DNA of 26,592 bases, taken from the NCBI GenBank assembly GCA_035622975.1, contig DASPUH010000056.1, positions 1 to 26,592 of the forward strand, in the 5' to 3' direction. The position numbers and the translations under genes are program-made. This DNA is from DASPUH01 sp035622975. Lineage in GTDB: Bacteria; Chloroflexota; Limnocylindria; Limnocylindrales; CSP1-4. Below the pieces are notes generated by a model. It had not been told where the DNA came from. It did no database searches and saw only the letters and a list, made by a program, of their open reading frames with translations. Shown here in pieces: positions 7,151 to 15,636 of this stretch (within the stretch, counting starts at the first letter, position 1; the number at the start of each line of letters is the position of its first letter).

Positions 7151-9775
7151 CTAGACCTCTTCTGACGCGCCCGGGACCACGCCGTCGGGCACCAGCGGCA
7201 GCGCGCGAAGCCGGGTCCCCGAGGCGGCGAAGATCGCATTGGCCAGGGCCGGCGCGATGGCGATGATGGGCGTCTCGCCGGCCCCCGCCGACGGCTCGTC
7301 GCGCCGGTCCAGCAGGACGACCTCGAGCGGCGGCACATCGCTGAGGCGGGGCACGCGGTAGTCGGTCAGCGACCCGTTGGTGATCCGGCCGGCCTCGAAG
7401 TGGACGGCCTCGAACAGGGCCGCCCCGAGGCCCATGATCGTGGCGCCCTCGATCTGGTTCGTCAGGCCGTCGGGGTTCACGATCGCACAGCATTCGAACG
7501 CGGTCACCACGCGCCGGATCTCGAGGCGACGATCGCTGCCGACGCGGACCTCGACGCCGGTCGCCACGCGAGCACCCTTCTCCACGCCGCATGCCAGGCC
7601 CATGCCCAGCCCCGCCTGGCGCGGACGATCGGCCCAGCCCATCCGCTCGGCGGCCGCCCGCAGGACCGCCGCCAGGCGCGCGTCGCCGAGGTGGGTGAGG
7701 CGCAACGCGAGGGGATCCACGCCGAGGGCATCGGCCAGCTCGTCCATGTGTGATTCACGGGCGAAGTGGTTGGCCGTCGCGGCGAGCGCCCGATAGGAGC
7801 CCTGGCGGAGCGGTGAGTCGGCCGGCTGGTAGTCCAGCCGCTGGTGCGGCACGTCGTAGGGCCCAACCAGGCCGAACATGCCGGCGTTGATGTCGCGCAT
7901 CTCCCAGGCCGTCAGGGCGCCGTCCCGGTCGGCGCCGCTGCGCACGTCCATCACGGCCGCGGGCCGCAGGTGGCCCGCCGTGAACTCCTGGCCGCGGTTC
8001 CAGCGCACCTTCACGGGGCGGCCGGTCTGCCGGGCGAGCCGGGCCGCCTGGATCGCGATCTCGCCGCTGTGCTTGCCCCCGAAGCCGCCGCCCGTATCGG
8101 GCACGATCACCCGCACGCGGTCCTCCGCCATGCCGAGGTTTGCGGCGACCTGCTGCCGCACGCCGAACGGCACCTGCGTGCCGCACCACAGGGTCAGGCG
8201 GTCCCCGTCCCACGCGGCCAGGGCCACGTGGGTCTCCAGCGGCGCGTGGGCGAGATAGGCGGTCGTGTAGGTCGCCTCCAGGCGAACCGGGGCGGCCTCC
8301 AGCGCGGCGTCGACGTCGCCGATCTCGCGGTGGAACGGGCCTTCCCATCCCTGCTCCTCGACGGGGTGCGTTCGCAGGTATGCGACCAGGTCCGCCTCCG
8401 ATGGCAGGGCCGGCTCGTCCCACTCGGCGTGGATCGCTCGAAGCGCCCGGCCGGCCGTCGGAGGATCGCCGGCCACCGCGGCGATCAGCGCGCCGTCGCG
8501 GACGATCGTGACGCCCGCCATCGCCTGGGCCGCGGTGACATCGACCGAGCGCAGCGTCGCGCCGACCACCGGTGGCGCCAGGACGGCGCCGTGCAGCATG
8601 CCCGGCAGCGAGATGTCGCCGGGATAGTGCTTCCGACCCGTGACGATCTCTGCCGCCCCGATGCGTGCCGCGGGCCGTCCCACGACCGTTTCGGCCGCAC
8701 CAGGGGTGAGCGTCGCGCCGGCGCCGACACGCTCGACCTGCCGCAGGCCGCGCACCAGCTCCCCGTACCCGATGGACCGGCTGCCGTCGCGGACGGCGAT
8801 CCGTCCTCCCGCCGCAAGCAGGTCACCGGGGGCGATCTCCCAGCGGGCTGCGGCGAGACGCACGAGGCTCTCGCGTGCGGCGGCGGCCGCCTGGCGCAGG
8901 TCCTCGCCTGCGTCGGGCATGGAGCGGCTGCCGAAGGTGCCCATGTCGTACGGCGAAAGGTCCGTGTCGCCCATCGTGAGCCGCACGGCAGCGAGCGGGA
9001 CGCGCAGCTCCTCCGCAACGCGCATCGAGAGGGCCGTCCGGGTGTCCTGCCCGACGTCGACCTTGCCGGTGAAGGCCGTCGCGGTGCCGTCGGCGCCGAC
9101 GTGCAGCCACGCTCCGCCGCTCGGCGCCCACCTCCCGGGGTCGGCTGACGGGCCGGGCTCGAACACCACGACGAGCCCTTCAGGCAGCACGGCGAAATAG
9201 TCGCGCGCGGCAGGATCGGTGAGGTCCCACGGCCGGGCGGGCCTGATCGGGAAGGTCATGGCGGTGGTGGTGGCGGCGGCCCCGGGGGCCGTGGCGCGTG
9301 CCGCCAACGCATCGCCGCCGAGCTCGGCGGCGCGATCGACCGCGCGACGGATGCGGGGGTAGGTGCAGCAGCGGCAGACGTTGCCATCGAGAGCCGCTTC
9401 GATCTGCCCCGCATCGGGCGTCGGCTGCCGGGCCAGGAGAGCGACGGTGCTCATGATCATGCCCGCCGTGCAGTAGCCGCACTGGAACGCGCCGACCTCC
9501 AGGAAGGCCTCCTGGACGGGGTGGAGGTGGCCCTCCCCTGCCAGGCCCTCCACCGTCGTCACGGCGTGGCCGATGGCGTCCGCTGCCAGGGTCCGGCACG
9601 CGCGCACGGGCTCGCCGTCCAGCAGGACGGTGCAGGCGCCGCACACCCCCTCGCCGCAGCCCGGCTTGGCGCCGGTCAGGCCCAGGCCGTCGCGCAACCA
9701 GCCCAGGAGGGTCAGGCCGTCGCGGTGGGGCGGTTCGCGAGTGCTCCCGTTGACGCTGACCGAGGTGCCGCTCAT
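7151..9775 (-). CDS. Fused [2Fe-2S]/molybdopterin hydroxylase, isoquinoline 1-oxidoreductase-like (IorAB fusion)
   Basis: 874 residues joining two normally separate subunits of the xanthine oxidase superfamily. Residues 1-150 are the iron-sulfur part: Cys40, 45, 48 and 60 form the plant-type cluster site and Cys99, 102, 134 and 136 the second site. The stretch CRCCTYPRIR resembles IorA, which usually has CRCGTY, so Cys137 is an extra cysteine. Residues about 205-874 are the molybdenum domain, with GKVDVGQDTRTALS (237-250), GGGFGGKHS (562-570) and GAGETP with the likely catalytic Glu834. Such enzymes hydroxylate N-heterocycles or aldehydes using water. No FAD subunit is seen here, so an external acceptor such as a cytochrome is likely. 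The ATG at 9775 gives the family's usual N-terminus; the open frame further upstream to 10453 lies inside the amidohydrolase gene. The ATG has no ribosome site of its own and overlaps the stop of a mini-ORF. Confidence 0.9.
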   Translation of the reverse strand: MSGTSVSVNGSTREPPHRDGLTLLGWLRDGLGLTGAKPGCGEGVCGACTVLLDGEPVRACRTLAADAIGHAVTTVEGLAGEGHLHPVQEAFLEVGAFQCGYCTAGMIMSTVALLARQPTPDAGQIEAALDGNVCRCCTYPRIRRAVDRAAELGGDALAARATAPGAAATTTAMTFPIRPARPWDLTDPAARDYFAVLPEGLVVVFEPGPSADPGRWAPSGGAWLHVGADGTATAFTGKVDVGQDTRTALSMRVAEELRVPLAAVRLTMGDTDLSPYDMGTFGSRSMPDAGEDLRQAAAAARESLVRLAAARWEIAPGDLLAAGGRIAVRDGSRSIGYGELVRGLRQVERVGAGATLTPGAAETVVGRPAARIGAAEIVTGRKHYPGDISLPGMLHGAVLAPPVVGATLRSVDVTAAQAMAGVTIVRDGALIAAVAGDPPTAGRALRAIHAEWDEPALPSEADLVAYLRTHPVEEQGWEGPFHREIGDVDAALEAAPVRLEATYTTAYLAHAPLETHVALAAWDGDRLTLWCGTQVPFGVRQQVAANLGMAEDRVRVIVPDTGGGFGGKHSGEIAIQAARLARQTGRPVKVRWNRGQEFTAGHLRPAAVMDVRSGADRDGALTAWEMRDINAGMFGLVGPYDVPHQRLDYQPADSPLRQGSYRALAATANHFARESHMDELADALGVDPLALRLTHLGDARLAAVLRAAAERMGWADRPRQAGLGMGLACGVEKGARVATGVEVRVGSDRRLEIRRVVTAFECCAIVNPDGLTNQIEGATIMGLGAALFEAVHFEAGRITNGSLTDYRVPRLSDVPPLEVVLLDRRDEPSAGAGETPIIAIAPALANAIFAASGTRLRALPLVPDGVVPGASEEV

Positions 9776-9852
9776 TGGAGCGCGAGGGCGCAGGCCAAGG
9801 CCCTGGCGAGCCCCCCACCGATATCGCCCGCCCCGATGGCCGCGATCCGCAT
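9772..9852 (-). CDS. 26-residue mini-ORF with a Rossmann nucleotide-binding fingerprint, coupled to the hydroxylase
   Basis: ATG at 9852 follows GGAGG (9862-9866) with 9-base spacing, a strong ribosome site. The peptide begins MRIAAIGAGDIGGGLARAL, which reads as the first strand, glycine loop and first helix of a Rossmann fold as found at the start of NADP-dependent F420 oxidoreductases and ketopantoate reductases. It ends after 26 residues at a TGA (9774-9772) that overlaps the ATG of the hydroxylase as ATGA. The strong site here and the lack of one at the hydroxylase start suggest coupled translation. The peptide cannot form a dinucleotide-binding domain alone, so it is either the left end of a deleted gene kept as a leader, or a chance resemblance. 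Confidence 0.5.
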   Translation of the reverse strand: MRIAAIGAGDIGGGLARALACALALQ

Positions 9853-9921
9853 GACACCGTACCTCCGCGATGAGTGTGCCACGGTCAGCCCGACGGCCCG
9901 TCCGCACGGCACCGATGGCCC

Positions 9922-11604
9922 TCAGCGATCGAAGTCGGCCGCCCGGGCCACCGTTTCGCCGTCCATGACCGTGAGCCGCGGGCGGCACCCGGCCAGTGCC
10001 CCACCGGGGCGCACCGGCTCGGCCAGCGCCTCCGCCGGGATGACGATGAAGTCGGCCCGGTGACCGGGCGTCAGCCGCCCGCCGTGGCCCTCCTCGCCGG
10101 CGACCACGGCCGGGTCCAGCGTGGCCGCACGGATGGCTCGGGCGAGCTCCAGCTGCTCGGCTCCGGGGAACGGGCGGGCCTCGTCCGGCAGCCGCCGCGT
10201 GACCGCTGTCGCGATGCCGGGCCACGGGTCGGGTGGCTCGACGGGCGCGTCGGTGCCGAAGGGCAATGGGATGCCGGTCGAGGCCAGCGAGCCCCACCGG
10301 TAGGCACGTGCCTGGCGCCGCGGCCAGGCCCGCCGCGCCATCGCCGCGTCGTGCAGGAGATGGGCCGGCTGGACCGACGCCGCGACCCCCAGGCCCCGCA
10401 GGCGCGCGACATCGCGCGCCGCCGCCAGCTGGACGTGTTCGAGGCGCGCCCACACACGGCCGCCTCGCGCCGACGGCACGGCTTCCAGCGCGTCCAGCGC
10501 GACGCGCAGCGCCCGGTCGCCGATCACGTGGACCTGGGGCACGATCCCGATCCGGGCCGCGCGCGCGATCAGCCCCCGCAATTCGCCCGGCGTGAGCAAC
10601 AGGCGGCCCTGGCCGCCGCGGTCCGCGTAGGGCGAGAGGAGCGCCCCGCTGCGCGACCCGAGCGCCCCGTCGGCGAACAGCTTCAGCCAGCCGACGCGGG
10701 CCCGCGCCGCGGCCCGATCCGCCACCGGATCAGCGTGCCGGGCCGCCCCCTGCCCGAGGACCTGGCCGCTGCGCAGGCCGCGGCCCTCGGCCGCGTCGAG
10801 CTGCTCGGGGCGGACGCTCGCGTGGACCCGCAGCGGCAGCCGTCCCGCCTGTGCCAGCCGCGCGTACTGGACCGGGCCGCGCTCCATGTCCGGGTCCGGG
10901 GCCAGCCCGCCCGGATCGTGGCAGCCCACGACGCCGAGCCCGGCGAGCCGCGCGGCATACGCCGCGATGGCCCGCGCCAGCAGCGCCTCGTCGAGCGGCG
11001 GGATGGCCCGGTCCACGAGGCCCGCCGCGTGCTCGAGCAGCAGGCCGCTCGGTTGACCCTGCCCATCGTGCGCGATGCTGCCACCCGGCGGATCCGGCGT
11101 CCGGGAGGTGATGCCGGCTGCCGCGAGGGCCGCCCGGCTGACCCAGCGCGTATGCAGGTCGTGGCTCCACAGGGCGATCGGCCGGCCAGGGGCGACCCGC
11201 TCGAGGGCGTCGGCCTCCGGCCACGAGCCGAGCTGGTCGATCGACCAGCCAAGGCCCTCGATCCAGCCAGCGAGATCGCCTGCCCGCAGGCGTTCCTGAT
11301 GCAGGGCCGCCAGGCGCTCCAGCGTGGCATCCAGCGCCAGGCCGTCCAGCTGGACCCGCTGCCCGGCCACGGCCGCGTCGGTCAGGTGCAGATGAGCGTC
11401 GGTGATGGCCGGCAGGAGGACCTCGTGGGGCCCCAGATCCAGCCGCCGCGTGGCGGGACCCTGCAGCGATCCCACGGTGGTCCGCCGCCCGGCGGCGACG
11501 ATCCGCCCCTCCCCTACGGCGATCGCCTGGACCCAGCCGAAGCCGCGCGCACCGGCCAGCGTGGCGATGCGGCCGGTGACGATGAGGTCGGCGCGGACCG
11601 CCAA
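9922..11604 (-). CDS. YtcJ-type amidohydrolase (amidohydrolase 3 family)
   Basis: 560 residues of the amidohydrolase superfamily, YtcJ-like branch, which hydrolyses amide bonds with a bound metal. The N-terminal beta-sandwich (MAVRADLIVTGRI) is followed by the metal-binding HLH at 71-73, a Lys at 308 in KLFADGALGSR, HVIGDRA at 359-365, EH at 389-390 and GTDAPVE at 450-456, all in family order. The C-terminus returns to the sandwich with PGHRADFIVI. No signal peptide is seen, so it should be cytoplasmic. The start is TTG at 11604, three bases after the asparaginase stop, with AGG just ahead. The natural substrate is not predictable for this branch, whose annotated members act on formamides and N-acyl compounds. 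Placement after an asparaginase and before a hydroxylase suggests amide or heterocycle breakdown. Confidence 0.88.
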   Translation of the reverse strand: MAVRADLIVTGRIATLAGARGFGWVQAIAVGEGRIVAAGRRTTVGSLQGPATRRLDLGPHEVLLPAITDAHLHLTDAAVAGQRVQLDGLALDATLERLAALHQERLRAGDLAGWIEGLGWSIDQLGSWPEADALERVAPGRPIALWSHDLHTRWVSRAALAAAGITSRTPDPPGGSIAHDGQGQPSGLLLEHAAGLVDRAIPPLDEALLARAIAAYAARLAGLGVVGCHDPGGLAPDPDMERGPVQYARLAQAGRLPLRVHASVRPEQLDAAEGRGLRSGQVLGQGAARHADPVADRAAARARVGWLKLFADGALGSRSGALLSPYADRGGQGRLLLTPGELRGLIARAARIGIVPQVHVIGDRALRVALDALEAVPSARGGRVWARLEHVQLAAARDVARLRGLGVAASVQPAHLLHDAAMARRAWPRRQARAYRWGSLASTGIPLPFGTDAPVEPPDPWPGIATAVTRRLPDEARPFPGAEQLELARAIRAATLDPAVVAGEEGHGGRLTPGHRADFIVIPAEALAEPVRPGGALAGCRPRLTVMDGETVARAADFDR

Positions 11605-11607
11605 GCC

Positions 11608-12591
11608 TCAGCCGCCGAAGAGGTCCTGCAGCGCCTGGCCCCGCAGCCCGGCCCCCAAGGCGAGCGCCAGCATGAGGCGGGCCTTGGGACCGTTGAGCGT
11701 GCCGGCCATGATCACCCCGGCGCGAGCCCACGCGGCCCCGCCGCCGGGGAAGCCGTAGGCCGGCCGGACGCCACCGCGGAGCACGCGCGAGGTCAGGACC
11801 ACGGGGATCCCCCTGCCCATCGCCTCGACGGCCGCCGCCAGCACGTCGGGATGGGTGTTGCCGCTGCCGGGCGCCAGCACGACGATGCCGCGGGCGCCTC
11901 CCGCGGCAGCCGCGCGGACCAGCGCCCCGTCCGTGCCCATCGCTGCCGCGACCAGGGCGATCGGCTCGACTGCCGCGTCGGGGACCCGCGGCAGTCTCGG
12001 CCGTCGCAGCCGGCGCCTCGCCAGGCGCACCCCGTCCTCGGACACCTGGCCCAGCGGTCCGTCGTTGGGGCACTGGAAGGCAGCATAGGCGAGCGTGTCG
12101 ACCTTGACCACGTCGTCGGCCGGCAGGATCTGGCCGCCCATGACGACCGCCGCGCCGATGCCCCGGGCGGCGGGGTCGGCGGCGCAGCGGATCGCATCGC
12201 GCAGGTTCTGCGGCCCGTCGTAACCGTCCTGGCCGGCGTTGCGCATGGCTCCCGTGACGATCACCGGCGCCGTGCCAGGGACCAGCAGGTCGAAGGCGAG
12301 CGCGGTCTCCTCCATCACGTCGGTGCCCTGCACGACGACCGCCCCCGTCACGCCGGGGTCGGCCAGGGCGCCGCGCAGGCGAGCGGCCTGATCGAGCAGG
12401 TCCGCGAACGAGAAGTGGGCGGCCGGCAGGCGGCCCCAGTCGATGGTCACCACGTCCGCGATGGCCGCCACGCCCTGCGTCCGCGCCAGGATGGCCGCCC
12501 CGTCCAGGCGCGGGACGGCGCCCCCGGCCGCCACGTCGTGCTGCATGGAGATCGTGCCCCCGGTGAACAGCACGGCGACCCTCTCCGTCAT
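11608..12591 (-). CDS. L-asparaginase family protein
   Basis: 327 residues, the usual length for asparaginase/glutaminase, which hydrolyses asparagine to aspartate and ammonia. The catalytic threonine motif TGGTI begins at Thr10. The second motif, GTDVMEET, supplies Thr90 and Asp91, and Lys163 in LPADDVVKVDT is the expected triad lysine. The conserved TGAMR (113-117) and DGPQNL (125-130) are also present, so the active site looks intact. There is no signal peptide, so the enzyme should act in the cytoplasm. Relatives include Glu-tRNA amidotransferase subunit GatD and cysteine-utilising homologues, so strict asparagine specificity is not proven. The ATG at 12591 overlaps the stop of the MFS gene as ATGA, and the amidohydrolase starts 3 bases after its own stop. 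Confidence 0.9.
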   Translation of the reverse strand: MTERVAVLFTGGTISMQHDVAAGGAVPRLDGAAILARTQGVAAIADVVTIDWGRLPAAHFSFADLLDQAARLRGALADPGVTGAVVVQGTDVMEETALAFDLLVPGTAPVIVTGAMRNAGQDGYDGPQNLRDAIRCAADPAARGIGAAVVMGGQILPADDVVKVDTLAYAAFQCPNDGPLGQVSEDGVRLARRRLRRPRLPRVPDAAVEPIALVAAAMGTDGALVRAAAAGGARGIVVLAPGSGNTHPDVLAAAVEAMGRGIPVVLTSRVLRGGVRPAYGFPGGGAAWARAGVIMAGTLNGPKARLMLALALGAGLRGQALQDLFGG

Positions 12592-14066
12592 GGGCCGTCG
12601 GCTCCCCCGCCGGCCCCGCCGGCATCCGGGGGCACCTCGGCGACGTGCCCCAGGACCATGGCCGTGACCGTCACCGGGTCGATCGGCTCCAGGCGCGCCG
12701 CCGTCGCCGGGAGGGTGGTGCCGGGCAGCCGCAGGAAGACGGCCCGCACGCCCGTGCCCACCACGAGGGCCGCCATCAGGAACAGGACGAGGGACGTACC
12801 CAGGGTGTCGGCCAGCGGGCCGGCGATGATGATCGGCACGAAGCTGGCCACGCTCACCAGCATATTCAGCACGCCGAAGACCCGCCCGCGGACATCATGG
12901 GGCAACTCCTCCTGCAGTTGCGTCTGGGCCGGCACGGCGACGAAGGCGTACGCGACGCCGGCCGTGAGGGCGATGGCCACGATGATGCCGAGCAGGGAGA
13001 CGAACGGTTCCAGCGCCACCGCGCCGTTGCTGTCCACCCGCGAACGCAGGAAGCTGGAGAGCGGGGCGGCCACGGACAGGAGGGCCAGGGCGATGCCCAG
13101 CACGAGCAAGCCGCCCTCGATGAGTCGCCGCCGTGGCACGAGGCGGCCGTAGGCGTTCAGCAGCAGGATGCCTAGCACGAGGCCACCACCCAAGGGCAGC
13201 ACGACGATGAAGAAGTCCTGCGGCTTCAGCCCGAGCGACTGCTGGGCGTAGTTGGGACCCAGCGCACCGAGCACGCCGACCAGCGAGGCGGTGATGGCCA
13301 GGTAGCTGAGTGACCAGAAGATGCCCGGGTTGGCCCGGATGTAGCGCAGGCCCTCCTGCAGCTGGCGCAGCGTGCCCGCGAGCGCTGCCTCCGCCTCGCC
13401 CAGGGCCTGGCCGGAGGCGAGGCTGCCGGGCCGCCCTGCCGGGGCCGAGGATGGCAGCACGACGCACAGGCCCGCGGCCACGAAGTACAACGCCGCGACC
13501 AGCACGATCAGCCCGTTCACGTCGGCCAGGATCACCACGAACGGACCCAGCAGGGCGAAGCCGAGGGCGAACGAGCCCTGCAGGGTGAACGTGAAGAGGC
13601 TGTTGGCAGCCAGCAGCTGCTCGCGGCGGACGAGGACCGGGATCATCGACGCCTCGGCCGGGGCGAAGAGCGTCGTGATCGTCGATACGGCGATGTTGAG
13701 GAGGTAGATGAGGACGAGGTTCGTGTCCAGCACGACCATCGCCACGAACAGGACGCCCCGCAAGCCGTTGGCCACGATCAGGATGAGACGTCGATCCAGC
13801 CGGTCCACGAAGACGCCGGCGATGGCGCTGAAGACGACGGCGGGGACGAGGAACGTCAGGAGCAGGAGGCTGACGGCCGACACGGACGCGGTGCGCTGGG
13901 CCACGAGCACGGTCAGGCCATAAAGGACCATGTTGCCGCCCACCTGGCTGGCGACCTGCGCCAGCCACAGGGAGAGGAAGCGCCGATCGCGCAGGACCTG
14001 GCCAACGGTCTGCGAGCCGACGGTCACGGGGGCCGGCGCGGCTTCGGGCGCGCCGCCCACGGTCAC
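12588..14066 (-). CDS. MFS transporter (MFS_3/EntS-like exporter group)
   Basis: 492 residues from GTG 14066. About twelve hydrophobic helices are visible. The loop between helices 2 and 3 has the MFS motif A as GVFVDRLDRR (84-93), and the C-terminal half has VRGRVFGVLNML, typical of the MFS_3 group that includes macrolide and siderophore exporters. The frame is open upstream to 14144, but GTG at 14066 overlaps the stop of the DUF951 gene as GTGA, matching the other junctions of this train, and yields a sensible N-terminus of about 28 residues before the first helix. The C-terminus ends in a Gly-rich tail. The substrate is unknown; members of this group usually export small drugs or secondary metabolites. 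Confidence 0.88.
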   Translation of the reverse strand: MTVGGAPEAAPAPVTVGSQTVGQVLRDRRFLSLWLAQVASQVGGNMVLYGLTVLVAQRTASVSAVSLLLLTFLVPAVVFSAIAGVFVDRLDRRLILIVANGLRGVLFVAMVVLDTNLVLIYLLNIAVSTITTLFAPAEASMIPVLVRREQLLAANSLFTFTLQGSFALGFALLGPFVVILADVNGLIVLVAALYFVAAGLCVVLPSSAPAGRPGSLASGQALGEAEAALAGTLRQLQEGLRYIRANPGIFWSLSYLAITASLVGVLGALGPNYAQQSLGLKPQDFFIVVLPLGGGLVLGILLLNAYGRLVPRRRLIEGGLLVLGIALALLSVAAPLSSFLRSRVDSNGAVALEPFVSLLGIIVAIALTAGVAYAFVAVPAQTQLQEELPHDVRGRVFGVLNMLVSVASFVPIIIAGPLADTLGTSLVLFLMAALVVGTGVRAVFLRLPGTTLPATAARLEPIDPVTVTAMVLGHVAEVPPDAGGAGGGADGP

Positions 14067-14266
14067 GGCGAGGCTGGGGCGGGCGTCAGGCGCACGAGGC
14101 GACGCTCGACGTCGCGACGAGCCAGCAGCACGCGGCGCGCGCACCCCTCACAGCGCAGCCCGATGTCGGCCCCCAGGCGGACCACCTGCCACGTCCGGCT
14201 GCCGCAGGGGTGCGGCCGCCGGAGCTCGAGCCGGTCCCCGAGGGCCAGGGCCAGGACCGGCGGCAC
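14063..14266 (-). CDS. DUF951 family small zinc-ribbon-like protein
   Basis: 67 residues from GTG 14266. The sequence has the DUF951 layout: a basic segment ending in RRPHPCGS, then TWQVVRLGADIGLRCEGC, then a basic tail (RRDVERRLVRL). Cys21, Cys39 and Cys42 are the conserved cysteines and may bind zinc with the His at 19. The family is widespread in Firmicutes and Chloroflexota, short and of unknown role, and the strand-rich basic fold suggests nucleic-acid binding. It starts 20 bases after the TldE stop and its TGA overlaps the GTG of the MFS gene. A Pro/Ala-rich end of a few residues is the only addition to the usual length. Confidence 0.85.
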   Translation of the reverse strand: MPPVLALALGDRLELRRPHPCGSRTWQVVRLGADIGLRCEGCARRVLLARRDVERRLVRLTPAPASP

Positions 14267-14286
14267 GCGACCGGCTGGCGCGCCGT

Positions 14287-15636
14287 TCAGTGTTCCGTCG
14301 CTCCCGTGAAGGTGAAGGCCCCGATCCGCAGGGCCGGCACCAGCGAGGCCCCCAGGAAGCCGCGCAGCAGGCGGCGTTCGCGGCCGACGGCCTGGACCCC
14401 GGCCAGGGCGTCCAGGTAGCTCTGCGTGAACCGCAGGTTGCGCACGGGGCCCACCACGCGGCCGTGCTCCACGAGGAACGTGCCGTCGCGGGTCATGCCG
14501 GTGACGATGACCAGCTTGGGATGGACCGGGTTGGTGTAGTGGAAGCGCGTCACCAGCAGGCCACGGTCCAGGCCGCCGATCAGCTCGTCCCGGGAGGCGT
14601 CACCGGCGTGCATGACCATGTTCAGCGGGAACGGGCCGTACGGGTTGGGCGCGGGCAGGCCGTGACCCGTCGACTCGCGGCCGGCGCGAGCCGCCGTCTG
14701 CGCGTCGTAGACCGCCTCCCGGCAGACGCCGGCCTCGATGAGCGGCACGCGCCGCTTGGGCACGCCTTCGTAGTCGAACGACACCGGCGCGCCGGCCACG
14801 TCCGCGGCATCATCCACGATCGTGACGAGCGGCGACCCGACGACCTTGCCGGGCTCGAAGAACGAGCGCCCCTCCTGCACCGCCAGGCCCGAGATGCCCA
14901 GGTAGCCCAGCATGTCGAGCAGGTCGACCACGGCGTACGGCTCGAGGACGACCGGGTAGTCGCCCGGCGGCACGCTCACCGGCTGCCGCGCCGAGCGAGC
15001 CTTCTCGGCCGCCTCGCGGCCCACGGCCCCAGCATCGATCGACGTGCAATCGACGGCCGCGGCCTCGGCGTAGCCCGCCTCACCGGCGCTGCCCATAGCC
15101 ACCGTCAGCAGCTGGGACCACGTCCGGGCCTCCTGGGCACGCACGCCGAGCGAATTGGCCAGCGCGACATGCTCGAGGTCCGTGGTGAACGAGCCATAGG
15201 CCTGCACGCCGGCCGCATCGGCCGCGGCGATGACCTCTCGTGCGGCCGCCGCGCGGAACTCGGGCGTCGCGTCCGCGGTCGCCACGCTGGCGGCCCCGTG
15301 GACGTAGGCGATGGGCGCCGGCCCCGGCAGGTGGACCGCTTCGTCGGCCTCGGGCATGAGCCGGGCGATGCGGGCCGCCGAATCGGCCAGCCGCCGGAGC
15401 GCCCCGTCATCGGTGCGGTTGGTGGAGGCGCAGCCCACGCGCCGCCCGTCCACGAAGCGCAGGTTGACCATCGTGTTCGACTCAGCCACGTTCTGGTGGA
15501 TCTCACTGTTGGCGAAGCGCGTCAGGCGGGACTCCGTCTCGCCGACGAGGACCTCCGCCTGCGTCGCGCCCAGCGCCTCGGCGTGTCGCAGGACCCGCTC
15601 GGCCAGCTCCAGGCCGTCGGGGTCGCGTCCGCTCAC
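14287..15636 (-). CDS. pmbA: TldE/PmbA metalloprotease partner subunit
   Basis: 449 residues of the TldD/PmbA family, placed directly after TldD. TldD and TldE form a heterodimeric zinc protease that trims unfolded or modified peptides, such as microcin B17 and CcdA in Escherichia coli; TldE lacks the zinc site. This copy likewise has no HExxxH, which fits the TldE role. Family features include the N-terminal segment ETESRLTRFANSEIHQN and the C-terminal GLLVTRFHYTNPVHPK followed by GMTRDGTFLVE. The frame is open to 16470, but that lies inside tldD. The GTG at 15636 overlaps the tldD stop as GTGA, and the N-terminus then matches the family length. No bacteriocin or RiPP precursor is seen beside it. 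Confidence 0.92.
   Translation of the reverse strand: MSGRDPDGLELAERVLRHAEALGATQAEVLVGETESRLTRFANSEIHQNVAESNTMVNLRFVDGRRVGCASTNRTDDGALRRLADSAARIARLMPEADEAVHLPGPAPIAYVHGAASVATADATPEFRAAAAREVIAAADAAGVQAYGSFTTDLEHVALANSLGVRAQEARTWSQLLTVAMGSAGEAGYAEAAAVDCTSIDAGAVGREAAEKARSARQPVSVPPGDYPVVLEPYAVVDLLDMLGYLGISGLAVQEGRSFFEPGKVVGSPLVTIVDDAADVAGAPVSFDYEGVPKRRVPLIEAGVCREAVYDAQTAARAGRESTGHGLPAPNPYGPFPLNMVMHAGDASRDELIGGLDRGLLVTRFHYTNPVHPKLVIVTGMTRDGTFLVEHGRVVGPVRNLRFTQSYLDALAGVQAVGRERRLLRGFLGASLVPALRIGAFTFTGATEH

Noticed and set aside
9301..9420. The Cys-rich motif CRCCTY as evidence for a frameshift or broken enzyme
   Set aside because: All eight cluster cysteines are present at normal spacing; the extra cysteine replaces a Gly and the frame stays intact.
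9776..10453. An N-terminal extension of the molybdenum hydroxylase by 226 codons
   Set aside because: It lies mostly inside the amidohydrolase gene in another frame, and the ATG at 9775 already gives the normal start of the iron-sulfur domain.
9874..13152. A very long plus-strand open frame (1092 codons) opposite the amidohydrolase, asparaginase and MFS genes
   Set aside because: Its translation is Arg/Gly/Pro/His-rich without domains, while three well-conserved families lie on the other strand. Long antisense frames are expected in such GC-rich DNA.
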